Source: RUG14199 sp964629225 (GTDB lineage: Bacteria; Bacillota; Clostridia; Oscillospirales; CAG-272). From it: 64,000 nt of DNA. This document shows, piece after piece, positions 16,472 to 23,417 of the stretch. The notes beneath the pieces are model-generated. The model did not search any database. It had not been told where the DNA came from and worked only from the letters and a program-made list of their open reading frames with translations. The stretch is taken from assembly GCA_964629225.1 (NCBI GenBank), contig CAZVQC010000001.1, forward strand, positions 62,001 through 126,000, read 5' to 3'. Every line of letters starts with the position of its first letter. The first letter of the stretch is position 1. The position numbers were made by a program, and so were the translations under genes.

Positions 16472-17201
16472 AAGCACTGCGGGGATAGCCTCCGTCGCAG
16501 TTGACAGGGACGGAAAAAAGCTTGCCGTCCTCACCCTTGATTCGGGCAATACCCACAGCACCACCCTGCTTCCCATGGTGAAGTCGGCGCTTGAGATGCT
16601 GTCCTTGAAGGTGTCAGACGTGGATCTCTTCGTTTTGTCCGCAGGGCCGGGTTCATTTACCGGAGTCCGCATCGGATGTGCTACCGTGAAGGGGCTTGCC
16701 TTTCCCTTTGAGACTCCCTGCATCGGAGTTTCTTCCCTTGAAGCGATGGCGTGGAACATGAGGGGACTTCGGGGGATACTGTGTCCCGTTTTGGATGCCA
16801 GAAGAAACACGGTCTACGGAGCGTTTTTCGAAAGCGACGGGGTGCATCCGCCAAAGCGCCTTACCGAGGACTTTGACCTTGAGGCATCAGCCCTTGCGGA
16901 CAGGATCGGGGAAATGTCACCTGTCCCCGTCTACCTTGCGGGAGACGGAGCACCCATCGTAAGACGGGAGTACGGAGAGGGTCTTCCCGAAGTACCGTAT
17001 CTTATCGCAACTCAGTCCGCAACCGGTGTTTTGGATGCGGGAGTTCACAAATACCTCGCCATGAGTGAGGAGGAGAAAAAGGATCTCAGTGCGGATACCT
17101 TAGTTCCCATCTACCTTAAGAAGCCCCAGGCGGAAAGGGAGAGGGAAGAGAGGCTCCGTGCCGAAAAAAACGGTGAAAGCGAGAGTCAAAATGAAAAATA
17201 A
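16452..17201 (+). CDS. tsaB: tRNA t6A modification protein TsaB
   Basis: Scaffold partner of TsaD in t6A synthesis, an ASKHA-fold protein. 249 residues. ITLAIESTAGIASVAV starts the first ASKHA lobe and AGPGSFTGVRIGCATVKGLA is the diagnostic TsaB loop. GAGGAG lies four bases before the ATG at 16452. The C-terminal 30 residues are Arg/Glu rich. In many Firmicutes rimI and tsaD follow; here rpiB follows instead, overlapping by 11 bases, and tsaD is not in the window. Confidence 0.93.
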   Translation: MITLAIESTAGIASVAVDRDGKKLAVLTLDSGNTHSTTLLPMVKSALEMLSLKVSDVDLFVLSAGPGSFTGVRIGCATVKGLAFPFETPCIGVSSLEAMAWNMRGLRGILCPVLDARRNTVYGAFFESDGVHPPKRLTEDFDLEASALADRIGEMSPVPVYLAGDGAPIVRREYGEGLPEVPYLIATQSATGVLDAGVHKYLAMSEEEKKDLSADTLVPIYLKKPQAEREREERLRAEKNGESESQNEK

Positions 17202-17649
17202 CGAACTTATTGCGGTGGCGTGTGACCACGGCGGATTCGCTCTGAAATGCGAGATACTGAAGCACCTTGAAAAAAGGGGAGCACGCTTTGAAGATCTCGG
17301 CACCTATTCCGAAGAGAGCTGTGACTACCCGGACTACGCCGAGAAGGCCTGCAAAAGTGTGGTGTCCGGTGAATGCGGATGCGCCATCCTTGTGTGCGGC
17401 ACCGGCATCGGCATCAGCATCGCCGCAAATAAGATAAAAGGCATCAGAGCCGCTGTCTGCACGGACACGTTCTGCGCCCGCTTCACAAGGCTCCATAACG
17501 ATGCCAACGTCCTTTGCTTGGGCGGAAGAGTAGTGGGTCCCGGACTTGCCGCCGACATCGTCGATGCGTTTCTTGACAGCGACTTTGAAGGCGGCAGACA
17601 CAGCCGCCGCATCGAGAAGATAACTGCTCTTGAAAGCGAAAACCGATAA
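17191..17649 (+). CDS. rpiB: Ribose-5-phosphate isomerase B
   Basis: Interconverts ribose 5-phosphate and ribulose 5-phosphate. 152 residues. It has the N-terminal VACDHGG motif (D12), the catalytic cysteine and anion loop LVCGTGIGISIAANK (C69), and RLHNDANVLCLGGRVVG near residue 102. It lies at the end of the asd-tsaE-tsaB transcript with 11 bases of overlap to tsaB. The terminator after it lies inside the 3' end of the convergent permease gene. Confidence 0.93.
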   Translation: MKNNELIAVACDHGGFALKCEILKHLEKRGARFEDLGTYSEESCDYPDYAEKACKSVVSGECGCAILVCGTGIGISIAANKIKGIRAAVCTDTFCARFTRLHNDANVLCLGGRVVGPGLAADIVDAFLDSDFEGGRHSRRIEKITALESENR

Positions 17650-17652
17650 TGC

Positions 17653-18762
17653 TCATCCCCCGTCGGGTCTTTCCGACGGGGCATTTTTCGCTTTGCCGCC
17701 GTCGCTCACCTCCACCTTGATGAGATAGAGGGCGATGGGGAAAAGTATCATCCCGAATACTCCGAAAAACACAAATCCCACGTAGACTGCCGCAAGGCTG
17801 AAAAGGGGATGGATCCCCATTACCGTGCCCACGATCTTCGGCTCTGCGATCTGCCGCACCACGTACATCACCCCGAAGAGAAGGAGAAGTCCCACTCCCC
17901 GCCTCGTGTCGGTGAAGGCGAGAGAGAAGAGCCCCCAGGGAACGAGTACGGTGCCCGCTCCGAAAAGGGGAAGGGCATCGAAGAGGGCAATGAGGAAAGC
18001 GAGAAGCAGTGCGTATTCGACCCTCAGCAGAACAAGCCCCAAAAGCAGTTCGGCAAAAGTCAAAAACATCACGAGGAGCGTGGCTTTCAAGTATCCCGAC
18101 AGAGCGGACAGGGCTTTTCTTTTGGCTCTTTGTATCCTCTCTGCGAGGGAGGAGCCGAAAAGGAAGGCGAACTCTTCTTTTATCCCGCCGCCGTCGCACA
18201 TGAGATAGAAAAGCGCTATCACCGAGGTGACGGCGGAAAGGATGACGGTGGGAAGCCACGTCACCGTTCTTGCCGCAAGGGATGCGAGAAGGGCGGCACC
18301 CTTGGCGGTCAGATCTTGAACGGCAGAGACCACAGCGGGGACAAGAGCGTCTTTAAGGCCCTTTTCGAGTGGGATGGCGGTGGTAAGTCGGGAGCCCTCG
18401 ATAAAGTCCTCAAAACGGCTCAAAATGCGCCACGGAACGCTGTTTTCGTCTTCAAGCGCCGCCCCCAGAGATCTTATCGCCGCCTTTGCCTGCGAGAGGA
18501 CTCCGGAAATGAGGAAAAAGAGTCCGAGGCTGATACCGAGAAGGATGAGAAGAGATAAAACGGCGGGGAAATAGGCGCCTTTTACTCGGAATTTTCGGCT
18601 CAGCTTTTCGGCAAGAGGTCTTGCCGCAAGACAAAGTATCATGGGGATAAGAAAGGGAATGGCGGACAGTGCTATTTTTTTTGCAAGGAATGAAAGAGAG
18701 GCGGCACAAACGGCGACAGCCGCCGCCGTTTTCAACTTTTCCGAAAGACCTTTCGTTTTCAC
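17653..18762 (-). CDS. AI-2E-family (YtvI-like) membrane permease
   Basis: Polytopic inner membrane protein of 369 residues with about seven to eight hydrophobic segments. The family C-terminal block is clear: EPKIVGTVMGIHPLFSLAAV followed by VGFVFFGVFGMILFPIAL. Members include AI-2 exporters, Na+/H+ antiporters and the sporulation protein YtvI, so the cargo cannot be named. GTG start with GAGGTG upstream. It is convergent with rpiB, leaving 3 bases between the stop codons. I do not see a convincing promoter; a TATAAT exists at 18881-18886 on the minus strand but lacks a good -35. Confidence 0.87.
   Translation of the reverse strand: MKTKGLSEKLKTAAAVAVCAASLSFLAKKIALSAIPFLIPMILCLAARPLAEKLSRKFRVKGAYFPAVLSLLILLGISLGLFFLISGVLSQAKAAIRSLGAALEDENSVPWRILSRFEDFIEGSRLTTAIPLEKGLKDALVPAVVSAVQDLTAKGAALLASLAARTVTWLPTVILSAVTSVIALFYLMCDGGGIKEEFAFLFGSSLAERIQRAKRKALSALSGYLKATLLVMFLTFAELLLGLVLLRVEYALLLAFLIALFDALPLFGAGTVLVPWGLFSLAFTDTRRGVGLLLLFGVMYVVRQIAEPKIVGTVMGIHPLFSLAAVYVGFVFFGVFGMILFPIALYLIKVEVSDGGKAKNAPSERPDGG
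17658..17688 (+). terminator. rpiB terminator inside a convergent gene
   Basis: Stem CCCCGTCGG / CCGACGGGG (17658-17666 with 17673-17681), then a T5 run at 17684-17688. The hairpin encodes part of the C-terminal PSERPDGG of the opposite-strand permease. Confidence 0.85.
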
Positions 18763-19482
18763 AGCTTCACCTCACCAAGCGAGCTTTTTGCATCTTGATC
18801 CTGCGGTGTGAAAAGGATCGAGATGCGAAAGAGACGCTTGTCCCGGTGATCGCCGGAAAAGAACGCCGCCCGTTTTAGCTATTATATGCCGGGCTTCACC
18901 TCCTTCATACCCTTTGGTCTTGCTCATATTTTACCATGGAAAATGAGAAAAGTCTCCCCCTTTGCATCCATAACAAAATATGTTATGTACGATGGCAAAA
19001 AGAAGCCCCTGCCCCGAAAGTACCGACATCATGTCACCGCTATTTTGTTGCTGTTGCCGTCGTCTTGAAGAGCGTCTCACACGCACTCACGCACCCACGT
19101 GTGACTACTGCGACAGCAGCATCATATCAACTAAGTTCCCCTGATTTCTTTTCACTTCCCCTGGGTTCCCTAAAAAATTATGTGTCGAAATTCCCACGGT
19201 ACCCCTTTGTAAGTCCCGTTTTTCGGGACCGAATTACGGATGAACGGGACTGTCGCAAAAAACAAAAGTTTTCTACAGAGTTTTCTACAGGACTTTTCTA
19301 CAGCTTCTGCTTTTTCGGAGACGGGAAAGTAATTACTTATGTTCCGATAAAAACGGGAGTTTTCTACAGGGGCAGCCGATGCCTCTCGCCCAATGCCATC
19401 CTAAAAAACACCCGAAAGGCCGGTCGAAAAAAGAAAGTTTTTACGGAGAGCTTCTCAAAGGGGGACTTTGCGAAAAAAATAC
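18763..19482. other. Gene-poor stretch with TTTTCTACAG repeats
   Basis: About 720 bases. It contains four direct copies of TTTTCTACAG (19269, 19281, 19294, 19360) and a small hairpin GTCCCG-ttttt-CGGGAC near 19217. A 190-codon open frame (18936-19508) crosses it but has no ribosome binding site and no recognisable similarity. Confidence 0.5.
19269..19369. repeat. Four direct repeats TTTTCTACAG
   Basis: Identical 10-mers at 19269-19278, 19281-19290, 19294-19303 and 19360-19369; the first three are spaced 12 and 13 bases. The embedded 9-mer TTTTCTACA differs at one position from the DnaA-box consensus TTWTNCACA. Confidence 0.75.
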
Positions 19483-19514
19483 TTGATTTTGTTCCCGTTT
19501 TGTGGTAGTATAAT
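19483..19514 (+). promoter_or_regulatory. tRNA-Arg promoter
   Basis: TTGATT at 19483-19488 with TAGTAT at 19506-19511 (17-nt spacer), overlapping a TATAAT at 19509-19514. Confidence 0.55.
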
Positions 19515-19521
19515 AGGGTAT

Positions 19522-19597
19522 CCGCCCTTAGCTCAGTGAATAGAGTACCGGATTCCGATTCCGTTGGTCGAGGGTTTGAATCCCTCAGGGCGGGCCA
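19522..19597 (+). tRNA. tRNA-Arg (anticodon CCG) with A19-U56
   Basis: Acceptor CCGCCCT / AGGGCGG is perfect, anticodon loop TTCCGAT gives CCG, the variable loop has 5 nt, the T-stem is GAGGG / CCCTC, discriminator is G and CCA is encoded at 19595-19597. Two positions depart from the norm together: the D-loop reads AGTGAATA (A at position 19 instead of G) and the T-loop reads TTTGAAT (U at 56 instead of C). The 27-43 pair is a C-U mismatch. Own promoter and terminator suggest it is expressed. Confidence 0.92.
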
Positions 19598-19598
19598 G

Positions 19599-19632
19599 AA
19601 AAAAGACCTGATGCTTTTCATCAGGTCTTTTT
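19599..19632 (+). terminator. Terminator of tRNA-Arg
   Basis: Stem AAAAGACCTGATG / CATCAGGTCTTTT with loop CTTTT and a T-run. Confidence 0.9.
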
Positions 19633-19830
19633 CAACTAAGTGTGCCTTGCGGCACGGTAAGCGCATCTTCGGTGCGTGAAGCAATGCTTCGCATTGTGAA
19701 GTGCCTGTGGGCGTGGGTGGCACACTTAACTTCACTTTGTGCGGGAGCACAGAACTTCACTGTGGCGCAAGACATAACTTCACATCGGCATCAGCCGACA
19801 CTTCAATGAAAAGTGTGAGAGTTCGAATTC
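19633..19830. repeat. Chain of mini-hairpins separated by TGAAG/CTTCA linkers
   Basis: Six to eight short stem-loops in a row, e.g. GTGCC-ttgc-GGCAC, CAATG-cttcg-CATTG, TGTGC-ggga-GCACA, TCGGC-atca-GCCGA, CACTT-caatgaa-AAGTG, joined by tgaag in the left half and cttca in the right half. An outer pair AAGTGTGCC / GGCACACTT encloses the left part. Non-coding; possibly a non-autonomous repeat element or structured RNA. Confidence 0.7.
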
Positions 19831-19976
19831 TTCATTCCTAATTCCTAATTCCTAATTCCTAATTCCCCGTTACTGATTTCTCATTCGTCACTCTTCACTC
19901 CTCGATCTTAACTCCACATTCTTTTCCGAACAGCCTTCGTTTCCGACAAGGAGAGAGGGAAAATAAAAAGAAAAAA
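19831..19976. repeat. Short TTCCTAA tandem repeat and AT-rich spacer
   Basis: Between about 19834 and 19866 the heptamer TTCCTAA is repeated four times plus a partial copy. The rest has no recognisable feature before the kinase terminator. Confidence 0.7.
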
Positions 19977-20003
19977 AGCGGAACGGCAAAATGCCGATCC
20001 GCT
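19977..20003 (-). terminator. Terminator of the aminotransferase-kinase operon
   Basis: Minus-strand hairpin AGCGGA-CGGCA / TGCCG-TCCGCT with one internal mismatch and a tetraloop, then a T7 run. Confidence 0.88.
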
Positions 20004-20027
20004 TTTTCAGTGTCGCTTTTTGAACTG

Positions 20028-21479
20028 TCAAATAAGTGTCGTCCTCAGGGCCTTGTATCTTTCGTACTTTTCATTATAATAGTCGGTCATACCGGAGTCA
20101 TTCAGCTCCAAACGGCGTTTTTTGACGGTGGCACGGCTGCAGCTCTCAAGGTCGGGAAATGCTCCGAGTCCCACCAGTGCCAGCATGGAAGCTCCGGCAC
20201 AGCAGGTCTCCTCTCCCTCTGCAAGGTAGATGTCGCACCCGGTGACATATCCTACGATACTGCTCCAAAGAGGACTCTTTGCCGCTCCTCCGGTCATCAT
20301 AAGAGACGTTATCTTCATTCCCTCGTTTGAAAACTCCTCAAGAACGCTTCTCGCCTCGAAAGCGACCCCCTCCATGAGGGCGCGTGCGATATCGTATCTG
20401 TCGGTACCGAGGGTCAGTCCGGTGACAGTCGCGGTGGCATTCGGTCTGTTGTGGGGGAATCCCGCTCCCGCAACGTAGGGAAGCACGAACACGTCCTTCG
20501 ATGAGGAGATCCTCATTTCCGCCTCCCGATCGATCTCTTTGTAATCTCCGTCTATTATGCCGCGGTACCATTTCAAAGCGCTGCCCGCACTAACGAGAGA
20601 TGCCATGGCACCGTAGGCGCCCTTAGAGGGGTGGATACCGGGTGAGATGTGGCTCTCGGTGTAGAGGAGCTTCTCGGTGATGCCAAGCACCACCCATGCG
20701 GTGCCGGTGGCAAGTAACATATCTCCAACGGAGCAGGCTCCGCTTCCGAGAGAGGCGCAGTATTGGTCGTGAGCGCCGGAGAATACCTTGACATTCTTTT
20801 TAAGTCCCAGTGCTTTTGCGGCATCCTCGGTCAACTCACCCACAAGCTCTCCAACGGGAACTATTTCGGGAAGGCGATCCTCGGTGATGCCGACGGCATC
20901 CAAAATATCTCCGTCCCACGTTCCGGTCTCTATGTTGAAGAGCTGACGGATGGCGCCGTTGGTGGGGTCACAGACAAAGCGCCCCGTGAGCCTGTAGTTC
21001 ACGAATTCCACCGTGGAGGGGAAGCAGGCGGCTTTTTCAAAAACGTCGGGAATGTTGTTTTTTATCCAGAGTATCTTGGAAGCATCTCCCGCAGGTGACA
21101 GAGGCCAGCCGCACTTGCGGTAGACTGTGTCGCCGGGGAGGATCTTTCTGAGGTCGGAGACCTCCTTTTCGGATCTTGAATCCATCCAGGTGATGACGGG
21201 ACAGAGAGGATGCCCCTCACTGTCACAGGCCAGCATGCTGGCACCCTGAGTCGAAAGACCGATAGCCTCGATTTCCTTGGCGCATCCCGCCTCAAGAACT
21301 GATCTTTTTACGGTGTCTACCACCGCATCCCACCAGTCCTCGGCGTTTTGGGAGACCCATCCGCCTCCCTCTGCCGAAAGCTCGTACTCTTTGTAAGCGC
21401 AGGCGAGAATGTGGCCGTTTTCATCGGCTACGACGGTCTTGGTGCCCGTGGTGCCGACGTCGATACCAAGAACTTTCAT
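20028..21479 (-). CDS. FGGY-family carbohydrate kinase
   Basis: ATP-dependent sugar or polyol kinase of 483 residues, ASKHA fold. The N-terminal phosphate loop is GIDVGTTGTKTVVADENG, the substrate lobe shows STQGASM and ITWMDSRSEKE, the catalytic Asp is in FSGAHDQYCASLGSGA, and TGGAAKSPLWSSIVGYVTG is the ATP motif. It belongs near xylulokinase-like subgroups, but the GAHDQY motif differs from the GGGDN of xylulokinase, so the sugar is uncertain. The gene starts one base after the stop of the class III aminotransferase gene (TGA-T-ATG) and has only a weak site of its own, implying coupled translation and a shared pathway. Confidence 0.88.
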   Translation of the reverse strand: MKVLGIDVGTTGTKTVVADENGHILACAYKEYELSAEGGGWVSQNAEDWWDAVVDTVKRSVLEAGCAKEIEAIGLSTQGASMLACDSEGHPLCPVITWMDSRSEKEVSDLRKILPGDTVYRKCGWPLSPAGDASKILWIKNNIPDVFEKAACFPSTVEFVNYRLTGRFVCDPTNGAIRQLFNIETGTWDGDILDAVGITEDRLPEIVPVGELVGELTEDAAKALGLKKNVKVFSGAHDQYCASLGSGACSVGDMLLATGTAWVVLGITEKLLYTESHISPGIHPSKGAYGAMASLVSAGSALKWYRGIIDGDYKEIDREAEMRISSSKDVFVLPYVAGAGFPHNRPNATATVTGLTLGTDRYDIARALMEGVAFEARSVLEEFSNEGMKITSLMMTGGAAKSPLWSSIVGYVTGCDIYLAEGEETCCAGASMLALVGLGAFPDLESCSRATVKKRRLELNDSGMTDYYNEKYERYKALRTTLI

Positions 21480-21480
21480 A

Positions 21481-23019
21481 TCATTCGGCCATGATACCGT
21501 CGATGACGGAGAGAATGTAGTCCACCACTGCATCGGAGGATATTACCGGAGGCTTCATAAGAAGTGCGGGGGGACAGTTGGGCTTGTAGGTCTGTGCGGA
21601 GGCATCGATGTAGTGCTTCTTCATCTCCCCTGCAAAAGCGGCAGCCTTTTCAACGGACGTGAAATGGAGAGCGGCCAAAAGTTCAAGACCTTCCGCACAC
21701 TCCACCTTTCCGGGGTGACGTGCGGCAACGGCCTTCAATCCCTCGTCAAAGCGTTTTCCGAGGCGTTCCACCTCGTCGCCGTTGGCACGCATGAAGGTCA
21801 TGGTGATCAGGTACGCAAGGCTGGCAAGCTCTTCCTGTCCGTTGGTGACAAGAGCACCGAACTGGTTTAGATTGTCCATCTCCGCCGTAGTGATGATCTT
21901 ACTTGCGGGGTACTCTCCTCCGGGGAAGCCCTTTCCAACGATGGCAAAGTCGGGCTTCAGCCCGTAGAGACGGAACAGAAACATTCCCTTGTACCACATG
22001 CAGGACTGGATCTCGTCCACCAAGGTGGGAGTGTCGTATTTTTCGCAAAGCTCGTATGCGCCGTTCAAAAATTCCTTGGTCAGCTTGATACCGCCGTAGT
22101 TCATGAGGATGATCTCATGGAGGAATCCGGCAGTCTTGTAGTTTCCGCTGTTGTACTTTTCTATCTTGGATCTGAAGTCCTCAAGATCGTTGATGGCGAC
22201 GGGAACTACCTTGTAGATGCCGGCCTTTTCCATCTCTTCATAGAAGCCCTTCCACAGCCCTCTGAAGGTCTGGGTGATCACTGTAGTTCCGTGGTAGTTG
22301 GCTTCGTTTCCGCCCTTCTTATCCGCCATTACGAAGAATACGGGGGTTTTTCCCTCGTATTTCGGAGTGGGGAATTCCGGGGACAGCTTGTAGAAGCGGG
22401 CAAGCATCATCTTGACACCCGCCTCAACTGCGAGAGATCCGGTCTCAAGATTGATGACACGGTTCAGTACCTTGTGCTCTGTGGAGGCAAGCACCTTTCC
22501 TGTCGCCTCTTCGTCTTCCCATTCGATGCCGTTTGCGCTCTGGACGAGACGGGTCTCGCAAAGACGGGTGACGTAGCCTCTGGTGTTGTTGTGGGTAGCA
22601 TTGAGGATGCCGATCTTTCTTGCGTTGTCGATGAGGTTGTAAGCGGGGAACTTGTGACCGAGAGGAGTGTGGTAGTGCTCGCTCTTGCCGATGAGGTAGA
22701 GATGTCCGTCCTCACCGACTCTGTAGCAGCCGGTGCCCGTCAGGGGAGCGGATGCCTTGCTGAATGCATGGCTGAAGGCGGCAGTTGCGGCACCTTCGTT
22801 GTTATTATTGAAGGGAGGGATGATCTCCTTTCCAACAGAGGAGAGAAGCTCATCGTTCTTCATCTGCTTTTCGGTGGGATAGAAGTCGATCTTTTCGGTT
22901 CCGACGGCAATGGTCTCCTCGGCGCTCATGACTCCGAGTGCTTCATTTGCCGCTGCGACATTTTTGACATAGTCTTCCCCCAAAATGTCGGCAAGGGAGA
23001 GTTTCGGTGAAACAAACAT
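21481..23019 (-). CDS. Class III PLP-dependent aminotransferase
   Basis: Aminotransferase of 512 residues, longer than the usual 400-450 because of a roughly 80-residue N-terminal region. Class III signatures: LVDEIQSCMWYKGMFLFRLY (cofactor Asp and Gln) and IVGKGFPGGEYP (PLP-binding lysine). The start follows GCGGAGGTAAT. Its promoter has a -35 in the loop of the upstream ruv-operon terminator. Downstream lies an FGGY kinase one base away, so the pair probably processes an amino-sugar, an amino-polyol or a related metabolite: one enzyme transferring nitrogen, the other phosphorylating. The exact substrate is not predictable. Confidence 0.85.
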   Translation of the reverse strand: MFVSPKLSLADILGEDYVKNVAAANEALGVMSAEETIAVGTEKIDFYPTEKQMKNDELLSSVGKEIIPPFNNNNEGAATAAFSHAFSKASAPLTGTGCYRVGEDGHLYLIGKSEHYHTPLGHKFPAYNLIDNARKIGILNATHNNTRGYVTRLCETRLVQSANGIEWEDEEATGKVLASTEHKVLNRVINLETGSLAVEAGVKMMLARFYKLSPEFPTPKYEGKTPVFFVMADKKGGNEANYHGTTVITQTFRGLWKGFYEEMEKAGIYKVVPVAINDLEDFRSKIEKYNSGNYKTAGFLHEIILMNYGGIKLTKEFLNGAYELCEKYDTPTLVDEIQSCMWYKGMFLFRLYGLKPDFAIVGKGFPGGEYPASKIITTAEMDNLNQFGALVTNGQEELASLAYLITMTFMRANGDEVERLGKRFDEGLKAVAARHPGKVECAEGLELLAALHFTSVEKAAAFAGEMKKHYIDASAQTYKPNCPPALLMKPPVISSDAVVDYILSVIDGIMAE

Positions 23020-23066
23020 TGTAATATTACCTCCGCAGAATAAGAATTTCCTTATTTTCCATTTCT

Positions 23067-23095
23067 ATATTATCAAAAAAGAGCCGCTTTGTCAA
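23067..23095 (-). promoter_or_regulatory. Aminotransferase-kinase promoter embedded in a terminator
   Basis: Minus strand TTGACA (23090-23095), 17 nt, TAATAT (23067-23072). The -35 is in the hairpin loop and the spacer covers the right arm and T-tract of the terminator at 23075-23112. Confidence 0.75.
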
Positions 23096-23112
23096 ACGGC
23101 TTTCGGCTCTTT
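23075..23112 (-). terminator. Terminator of the DUF951-yfhO-ruvAB operon
   Basis: Minus-strand stem AAAGAGCCG / CGGCTCTTT (23104-23112 with 23078-23086), then T6. It lies about 300 bases after ruvB. Confidence 0.75.
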
Positions 23113-23417
23113 GTGCTTTTTTGTTGAATATGGAGCGAGAAAGCCCCCTTGAGGGGGCTTCCGATGTGCAGTTTTTCGGCTGTGACGGCGGGGTAAGAAG
23201 CGGGGGCGTTACCGCCCCCCGAAAATAATTCGTTATCAAAAGAGAGAGAAGCTGTGTTAATGGCAGCCCCAAAGGAGCCGTTCGATTCGGAACGAAGCGC
23301 TCTCGGCTCCCGCTGCTTTGCCGCTTTCTCAAAAGCAGTTGAAGACCGAAGGCCTCTCGAAACGGTGCTTTGAGCCCCACCGATACGAACGGCTTTGACG
23401 GTATCGACTGCTCATCT
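23113..23417. other. Gene-free stretch with two GC hairpins
   Basis: Holds AAGCCCCC-TTGA-GGGGGCTT (23141-23160) and GGGGGCG-TTAC-CGCCCCC (23202-23219), neither followed by a T-run. They form a long 3' untranslated region if ruvAB transcripts end at 23075. No gene seen. Confidence 0.55.

Noticed and set aside
19269..19369. Chromosomal replication origin
   Set aside because: Only four imperfect DnaA-box-like words, no dnaA, dnaN or AT-rich unwinding element next to them; kept only as a repeat.
18936..19508. 190-codon open frame on the plus strand in the gene-poor region
   Set aside because: No ribosome binding site at its ATG, no recognisable domain, odd Phe/Ser/Lys-rich composition, and it overlaps the TTTTCTACAG repeats and the tRNA-Arg promoter.
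19364..19750. Minus-strand frame containing ALRDSNPRPTESESG
   Set aside because: This is the well-known false translation of the strand opposite a tRNA gene; it covers tRNA-Arg.
20028..21479. Calling the FGGY kinase xylulokinase (xylB)
   Set aside because: The active-site motif differs from xylulokinase and no xylose genes are adjacent.
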